A stretch of 64,000 nucleotides of DNA from Bugula neritina. Lineage: Eukaryota; Bryozoa; Gymnolaemata; Cheilostomatida; Bugulidae. Shown here in pieces: positions 33,301 to 42,300 of the stretch (the first letter of the stretch is position 1; each line of letters opens with the position of its first letter). The position numbers were made by a program, and so were the translations under genes. The notes beneath the pieces are model-generated. The model was not told the DNA's origin. It searched no databases and saw only the letters and a list, made by a program, of their open reading frames with translations. Where the stretch lies: NCBI GenBank assembly GCA_964035545.1, contig OZ037765.1:33603004-33667003 (forward strand), read 5' to 3'.

Positions 33301-36300
33301 CAGCAGAATGTTTTGTATGAAATATACATTGGCGAAGTTATAATCTCACCAGATGTATGTATTAGGGGAGCTTCACCTTGTAGTTTGGTAGTCTTACCAT
33401 GATGTTTTTGATATTTTACAGAAAGAAAGTCAGAAATGGCAATATCTATAGATTTCATTAATATTTCAACTAATTTTTTGGGCAAACAAATTAATAACAG
33501 TAATTAAGGTGCAATAGTCAGGTGGCCCATTGTGCCCCTATCAACGTGCCCCTTTGTGCCTCTTGTGGCCAAGGTGAAAATAAATGTGGCTCAAGGAAAA
33601 TTTATTTTAGAACTTGCTATTATACCAGTTAAACAATGTAGAGACAAGCAATGGCAACAATATCAGTAGAACCTAGGTTTGTTACCTTTGAGTGCAAAAA
33701 GTTACAATGGCAACAATATCAGTAGAAGCTAGGTTTGTTACCTTTGAGTGCAAAAGTTACAATGGCTGAATAATTATAATGTCATTACCTTTTTATTAAA
33801 AAAATCACAACTCTAAGTCATTAAGTTCTTGCACAATTTGACCCGCTTTTTTACCCCTATGACCATTGTGCCCCTCCCCCACTGCCCCTATACACTACTA
33901 TACGTAGTATACATTACTATACATAGTATACATTACTACGCATAGTATACATTACTATGCATAGTATACATTACTATGCATAGTATACATTACTATACAT
34001 AGTATACATTACTATGCATAGTATACATCACTATACATAGTATACATTACTATACATAGTATACATCACTATACATAGTATATATTACTATACATAGTAT
34101 ACATTACTATACATAGTATACATCACTATACATAGTACACATTACTATACATAGTATATATATTACTATACATAGTATACATTACTATACATAGTATACA
34201 TTACTATGCATAGTATACATTACTATATACATAGTATACATCACTATACATAGTATACATCACTATACATAGTACACATTACTATACATAGTATATATTA
34301 CTATACATAGTATACATTACTATACATAGTATACATTACTATACATAGTATATATTACTATACATAATATACATCTCACATAAATTATAATGATTACTAT
34401 AGTCACAATAATATCCTGTATAAAGCAGGGAATCAACACAAATATGCTGTGTTACTGTGTGTATTACAACTATAAAAATGTTTAAATTAATTAGGAATAT
34501 TTCGCTAGTCTGAATAATTTCCTCCAATGTCATGTCAGAGGGAGCCTCTCTAAATAAGCACACCCTTACCATTTCATTTTGTTTAGAAGTAACCTCCATT
34601 TATCTTTCACTAATTACACTTCAAGAAGGGGGCCACACAGTTTTTCTTATAAATTGAGACTTTTAAGGGTCCTAATTAATCTGTAAAAACCCTAGACTGT
34701 TCTCTGCACCCAGGTAGCCACAAAAGCATTTCAAACTTTCAAAGGAGTTGTTTTCCCCTAATTTTGTATAAACTGGTTGAATATCTTAAAAGTAATGAGA
34801 CTCATGAGCAGGTTAGTCTGGACTCTAGAGGATATTTTGGAATTGAACAATTGAGTTTTACCAACGAATTTAAACTGAACCATATTATGCTTTATAAGCA
34901 ATGTTTTCAAAAAAGTTCTAATGATTAAAATGCATACTTTTTATACTGTTTTAATGATGACTTCCAAGATAAAACTTATTTAATTCAGTAAAAGTTATAA
35001 AGCAAATACTCTAAAGCTTTGCTATAGTTGAAAATACATAATATAATTTTAAGCCACCGATTATATAGAAAAAAGATCTGGTGGTCTCTCATTCGAAGAT
35101 CACGGGCAAGTACATCTTGTGTCACGTGTTACAAAACAAAATAATTTAATACTAGAAAACTAGGACAAGCTGTTCTAGAATGTAGACTGCCTGAGTAAAC
35201 CAGAAAAACTAACACCAGGTATTATCCAAAGTCTGAACGGGTTAATTGTCACAGACCTATAAACACAATTAAGCTAAGAGTTACCTAAGCATGTATTGCT
35301 GTTTAATATGCTCTATTCCATTCTCTAACAAAGGTGACTCAATAAAATTGGCAGCTTTATCCACAAAAACGAACTTATGCTGCACATAAAATATTTATCA
35401 GACAGCCACCAAGAGAAGGGCAACAATTGCTTTTGTCAATGCACCATTTCCAGATTATTATTAGTCTGGCAGAAAAATGCCAATTTTTGACTTAGGTTCG
35501 CAATCCCAGATAAAGTTTTTTTCTCTCCTGATTATTCAAATATAGGGTCTAGGTAAATGTTTCCAGGTGGGTGTGGACTTCTTACCCTTGAGCATTTCGA
35601 GAAATTCAAGATGGCCGCCAGGCACCAAACGATTTTTTCTAATTCAAATGTACCTACCCATTGGGGCTAAATTTAAAGTTCCAATGCTTTGAAATCTTTA
35701 GAAATTAATATAATAAAGATGCATGTGCCTTTATCATAATATGTATTATTGAGTAATAGGCAAATGATACCCAAGGGTAACTAAGCTAAGCCTTAATCAT
35801 TCATTTTTTCAAGTTTAACCTAGCCTTGCCGTGTTTATAATTTCCTTGCATCTCTGCATCAGTTTGTTCTAACTTTATGAAAATTTACTATATGGTGTGA
35901 TTTTATATGCTGATTACAAATATGTCTACCAAATAAAGTTGAAAGGGGTTCTGCAAACTTAAAATGCAACGTCATTGCCATATGAGCTAAATAGCAATTT
36001 ATTTCCAACTGGCATGCCTATCGAAAAGGTTTGTTGAACTGCCAACCTAATAGTTATTTTCAGTTTTAAAACTTTAGCTATTTTTTTTAAGTTATAAAAA
36101 GGGGTCAACAACCTTAATAACACAGCACCATGGCTTCTTAACATAAGTTAATTGCTTTATTATTGTTGCATCATTTATCTAAATATTGACATTTTTGCTT
36201 TCGTAAACTATTTCTACAATCAGCACATTTCACTTTTCCTCTAAAAGCATTTGTAAACAGTTTTTTTTATGAATGAAAATGTATTTCATACTGAGGGAAG

Positions 36301-39300
36301 TAATACATCTATTAGAACAGTTGTTCCATACCTTTTTCATACCAATCCCCTTTCATTAACGTTCACTATTAATTTCTCAATTTTTAATGACCTATGTTGG
36401 GTGCACTGAAACACTAATAGCTGAAAGTGATTTGGTAGAAGTAGTTAATTCTACTTTTGGTAGTTTCTCAAAAATGCTAAATAGAAAAGTTTCCCTAGAA
36501 TGTACAAGATCTGAGAATATTGGTGGGAGAACTGTTAAAGCCAGTCTTGATGAAAGTGTAATCACTAGCATGAAGAAGCTTGAAAAGATGTTGATTAAGA
36601 TTGCAGAGAGCTCAAGAACAGCAAAACTGTGGGCCATGTGCTTTATTGGACCAATTTTTACCATCAACACCCACATCATAGCTGTTAGAGAATGAGACTG
36701 GGCCTTACACCTAGCAATGGAAGAGGAAATGCACTATCTGCATAGCGTGAAAGTCATGCCCCATGATGTAAGGATTGAATTTGCGGCTGGTAACCACACA
36801 ATGCATCATAAACGCGGCCAGCTCGACGGCATCTGGTTGGACATGACCATTGAGGTGACCTTCGTAAGATTTGGTCACAGCAAGGGGGAATCATTGGCAT
36901 CACCGCTAAATCTGAAACTCTCAAGGTGTGGGTGTACAGCACTTCTGCATTGCATGCAACAAGATACAGTATGGCCGCAGTGACATCAGGGATGAATCTG
37001 AAATAAATGCTTTCACTACTCATAAGGATGAGATGCAATCAAGAATCCAATCTGAGTCTGTCAAATGGAAGATTGAACTCTGCAATGACCCACTAAAAGA
37101 ATGATGCCACCCAGTTGCTTTTGTCAATATTGAAGCAGATAAGTGCAACTGAGATGAGGATGCTTCGAAACATTTACAGTATGAATTGGGAAGACCATGT
37201 AACAAATGATAATATAAAGGAGGAGGCCAAAATAGAAGCTATCGCAATAGACATGAGGAGGAGACCTCTTCAATAGTATGGACATGTGCGCAGAAGAGAT
37301 ACGGAGGAAGATATTATAATGGTGGCTAAGATGAAGATACAGAGAAAGAGAAAGGGAGAGGGGGGAGGGGGCAAAAAAAGGTTAATGGATACAGTGAAGG
37401 ATGGCATACTGAAATGTGGTTTCTCAGATGAAGATGTTGACAATAGAATCAGATGACACTCTCTGATAACACTTGGTGCCCTGCAAAACCGCTACTCATC
37501 CTGGACCACAGCGTACTGGGTGAGCCCTATAATGAACAATTTGCTGCCTTCCCATGGCCTCTCAGGGGCAACAATGTAAAATATCGGAAAGGGAGTCATA
37601 CTAAATGTCTTGGTAGAAGGAAAGTGTGATTTGGTGACACTAGTGCTTTTTTTCAGGATGACTATTCATACAAGCTACCAAGTTTATGCTATGTTGCTAC
37701 AATTATGCAAAGTGCTCCTCCATGACATCTACAAGACAAAAGGTTTGGGAAACCAAGGTCAGCAATGCTATTTGCAATGTGCCTTTAACTTATGGACTTT
37801 GCCTCCTACAGATGAAGCTATTGGACAATGTCACCAGAGCACACCTCCAGGTAGCCATATGAAACTGCGGCATTAAACCCACTGGAACATTGGTAGGTGA
37901 TAGGGAATCTAATAGAATCTCTTTTCCCAAGAGGAGTAGGAAATGATGTTGTGCTTACACCAGTCAGTATCATGAAGTGGATCATGTTAGTTAATTTGGT
38001 GTGCACTCGACGACTCTGGCTTTTGGCGAGTTTTTACAATTTAGCTGCTATATTGTATATATACTTTTGCCTCAAACTATCAAAATTTTAACAAATAAAA
38101 CTGAATAATTAAGGCTTTTCCAATTATGCGTGATTTTCTATGTCTATTCCTAATTTATTATTACATTGGGATATTATATAGGCCGTGATGATTCACAAAT
38201 GTATATTTAGCTCGTATGACAATGACGCCGCGCTTAAATGTTGCAGGACCTCTTCCCAGTCATTTTTGTTATGCATAGATAGAATCAACGAATTCTATTA
38301 CCCCATATAGTAAGTTTTTATGAATTTTGAGCAAACTTTAAAATGTTTGATCATAATCTGCTGATGTATACTAAATAAAGTAAAATGGCCGAAATTCATT
38401 AAATGCTCCTGTGGAAGCCAACAATCATGCAAAACAACACGATATGGCTATTCTAGTACATCTATCCCATGCACAGAGTTCTGCCCTTGTGAAGCAGTAG
38501 CAGGAGTGTGCTGCAATGAACTAACATTTCTAATAAATGCTAATGATAGAAAAAAAATGAAAAAGGTATTTAATATGAATATATGAGTAAAAGTTTGTCG
38601 CATTTGTACGATTATATGTATGTTCAATTTTAACTTTAGCTGAGCAATATGCTGCATCTGTATCTTTTTTCACTTTCTATTCACTGGCAATAAGCAAATT
38701 TTTTCTTTATATATCTGTCCAGTGTCCAAACAGTTATTCAAAAACCTTGTATCATTTTTCTGCACCATATGTGATGTTTTATTGAAGCAATTCCGATTTT
38801 TGAGCTGAGAAACATGTCTCTTGGGTCTTTACTTTGATTCCTTTTTACTGGCATGACACATATTCATTCCAAAAGTGCGCATCTATTTTTTTCTTCAAAA
38901 AAATTTTGTTTTTGCAACATAATATAGACTTTATGCCGACTAGATTACGATTTTGTCATATTTGGCGGCCATCTTGGATTTTTCGAAATGCTCAAAGGTG
39001 GCAGGTCCACACCCACCTGGAAACATCTACCTGGACCCTCAAGATAAATAATCAAAAGAGAAAAAAACTTTATCCGAGATTGCGAACCTAACCCCCAGTT
39101 CTGCCAGACTATATGGGTAGAAACTGTTAAGAATGGCAGCATCACTATAAAATGACTGACACAAGCCCTTGTGCTCAAAAATGCATTGAAAGACATATTA
39201 TAATGCTGCTGCAATACATCCTGAAGTGAATGTCAGAAATCTCAAGTGCACTGGTGTATGTCAATGCAGGGATTGTCTAAACAGAAGATACTTTGGAGGA

Positions 39301-42300
39301 AAATAAGCAGATGAAATTAATGGCAGCAGTAATATAATTATGGTAAGAAAACTCTACACAATGGAACACTACTTTGAAAATTTTGTTATATAGTTTGCTC
39401 CCTAATATTTTTGTGATTTCGAAATGAATTTAAAGAATCTTGTTACTTTTTACAGATATTTAGTGATCACCGTCAGATCAATAGAAGACTCATTTGGTAA
39501 GTTCTCAAAAGCTGTCAACATGTAACGATAGTATATGTCTTTTAAACACTTGATTCTTTGACACATCATCATAAAAAGCTTTTGATCTTACATAACTATA
39601 GCTTCTTTAATAAACATATTATGTAGGCTTCTGCCAAATATTATAATGTGCCATCCATATAGCAAACATGTGTTTCTATTAACAACTCTAAAATAGTGCT
39701 TTGCAATTTATAGATTCAGAATCAGTGTAGAACTATAAAAAAGAAACAACCAATTTTGATTTGTCACCAACTCTTATTGTTTTTATAGAGGGCTAGTTAG
39801 TTAATAGTAAATGCTTCTTTTATTACCCATCAAAGATGTCGATTTGCGTTTTTGTGCAGAAGCTTGAGTTAGAGTAGAGATAGAATTCTAGAGTATAATA
39901 TGTAAATTTTGATCTAGAATAACAACTTTTTTTGAGTGGCGACCTAGTAAAGTGTAATAAGGTGAGTTTTTGAGCACTTTTTAGGAGGTTACTTCTAGAC
40001 CAATTGTATAAGACAGGAAGATCAGGCTGAGTACAGGTAATACGAGTAAGCTTTGTATCTTGTATATTATTTTATATACTTTAAGTGGTGTATATATATA
40101 ACTTACCAGGAGATAATAAAAATATTGTGAAGTAGTAATAAACATGTGACACACAAACCTATCAGGTAGACTGGATATTCTACATTCTCTCATATTCAAC
40201 TGTTTAAGTGATGTGAGTGATGACACATCATCTGGTACTCTGTTGAGAGTATTGTATCCTATGTTTAGTTTCTCTAACTGAGTCAGCTGATTGAGACTGT
40301 AATATATAGTTATACTATGGGAAAAGAATAAAATTACACATCACATATGTATATTATGCAGCACAGAGATATGCATGGGACCACAACTCATATTATACTA
40401 ATACAATATCTATTAGTTGTCAAAGTTATAATATCCCAGTTAAACTGGTGGCTTTAGCATCTAATATGACTTTTACAAATAATTATACTTGATTTTTGTG
40501 TATGTCAGAATATTAAAAATGTGTGATTCACCTATGAAATTTTTACAAGTCTGAATAATTCTACACATGGTCATGCATAAGGGTGCTTCTCGAAATTACT
40601 GTGGTCCACCCTTACCATTTCATTGCATAACACACGGAACTCAGGCTGAGTACAGAGATTATAGCTATACTTTGTATCCTGTATATTATTTTGTATACAA
40701 TAAATTGTGTATAAATAATATAGTTGAAAGGAAGGCAATTATGATGTGAAGTAGTAATAAACATGTGACACACAAACCTCTCAGGTAGACTGGATATGCT
40801 ACATTCACTCATATCCAACTGTTTAAGTGATGTGAGTGATGACACAACATCTGGTACTGTGTTGAGAGTATTCCATCCTATGTCTAGTTTCTCTAACTGA
40901 GTCAGCTGACTGAGACTGTAATATAAAGTTATACTATGACAAGAGAGTAAAATTACACATAACATGTATTTTATACAGCACAGAGATATGCATGTGACCA
41001 CAACTCATATTTTACAAATAATATATTATTGATGATTTGTCAAAGTTATATCTCAAGTAAATCAATGGCCTTAGCACCTAATATGATGCTTACAAATATA
41101 CTGGGTTTTGTGTATGTCATATATAACAAAAAATGTTTTAACTACTTATGAAATCTTCATGAGTGCTAATAATTTTATTTATTGTCATTCGAGAGGAGGG
41201 CTTTCCAAATAATTGCATCCTAGCTTTACTATTTAATTGTATAACACAGGGAACTCAGGCTGAGTACAAATATTATAGCCACACCCTATAGCCTGGATAT
41301 TATTTTATATACTATATAAGTTGTGTATAAATATAAGTTACAGAGTAGTGATAATGATGTTGTGAAGTAGTAATAAACATGTGACACACAAACCTCTCAG
41401 GTAGACTGGATATACCACAGTTATTCATATTCAACTGTTTAAGTGATGTGAGTGATGACACAACATCTGGTACTGTGTTGAGAGTATTCAATCCTATGTC
41501 TAGTATCTCTAACCGAGTCAGCTGACTGAGACTGTAATATAAAGTTGTACTATGACAAGAGAATAAAAAATTTGACATAATATTTTATGCAATACTGAAA
41601 TATGCATGAGGCCACAACTCTGTATTTCACAGATATATTAATTAAAAGTAAAAATAATACCCAGATAAAGTGGGCTATAGCACTTCATATGACTATATAC
41701 TAATATGTATCTACTAGAAAGTATACAATATGCTAAGCTTTAAACGTGGTCATAATTACACTCTACCCTTACTATTTAATTGTATAACACAGAGAACTCA
41801 GGCTGAGTATAGAGATTATAGCCACACCCTATAGCCTGGATATTATTTTATATACTATATAAGTTGTGTATAAATATAAGTTACAGAGTAGTAATAATGA
41901 TGTTGTGAAGAAGTAATAAACATGTGACACACAAACCTCTCAGGTAGACTGGATATTCTGCAGTCACTCATATCCAGCTGTTTAAGTGATGTGAGTGATG
42001 ACACAACATCTGGTACTGTGTTGAGAGTATTCCATTCTATGTCTAGTATCTCTAACTGAGTCAGCTGGGAGAAACTGTAATATAAAGTTATACTATGACA
42101 ATAGAATAAAATTACACATAACATGTATTTTATGCAGCACAGAGATATGCATGGGACCACAACTCATATTATACTAATACAATATCTATTAGTTGTCAAA
42201 GTTATAATATCCCAGTTAAACTGGTGGCTTTAGCATCTAATATGAAGCTTAGAAATTTACTGGTTTCTCTTGTATGTCATAACATCCGAAATTCTTGAAT

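Larger units (their letters stand above)
24624..35461. repeat. Left copy of a tandem segmental duplication (partner starts at 50968)
   Basis: From CTGTATCTTCAATTC at 24624 onward this segment aligns in order with the one starting at 50968. It includes the minisatellite, the 3' flank, all eight 3' exons of the caspase gene and the start of T2. The offset is 26.34-26.70 kb. Indels and a few unique intronic blocks (for example 54230-54800) distinguish the copies. Confidence 0.9.
35462..39110. mobile_element. TIR transposon nested in T2
   Basis: The ends TAGTCTGGCAG and CTGCCAGACTA belong to imperfect inverted repeats of about 150 bp (both contain TTAGGTTCGCAATC and CCAGGTGGGTGTGGAC). The flanking duplication is TAT (35459-35461, 39111-39113). 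The T2 copy at gene C has the empty site (GATTATTATGAGTAG near 63133), proving both ends. The interior carries a decayed gene of the same broad family as T1 and T2, split by a LINE fragment. Confidence 0.88.
34579..40002. mobile_element. T2: TIR transposon related to T1, in intron 7 of gene B
   Basis: The left end TTGTTTAGAAGTAACCTCC and the right end reverse complement TGGTCTAGAAGTAACCTCC are flanked by ATT (34576-34578, 40003-40005). Related intron sequences without the insertion read CATTTCATTG-ATAACAC, supporting the boundaries. It shares termini and subterminal DNA with T1 and carries remnants of the same CXC-type gene on either side of a nested element (35462-39110). The copy in gene C starts at 60995 and runs past the window end. 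Confidence 0.78.

Noticed and set aside
35610-35635. CAAGATGGCCGCC as a YY1-like site in the nested element's TIR
   Set aside because: The match is to a short motif only, and it is explained as part of the inverted terminal repeat (also at 38963-38980).
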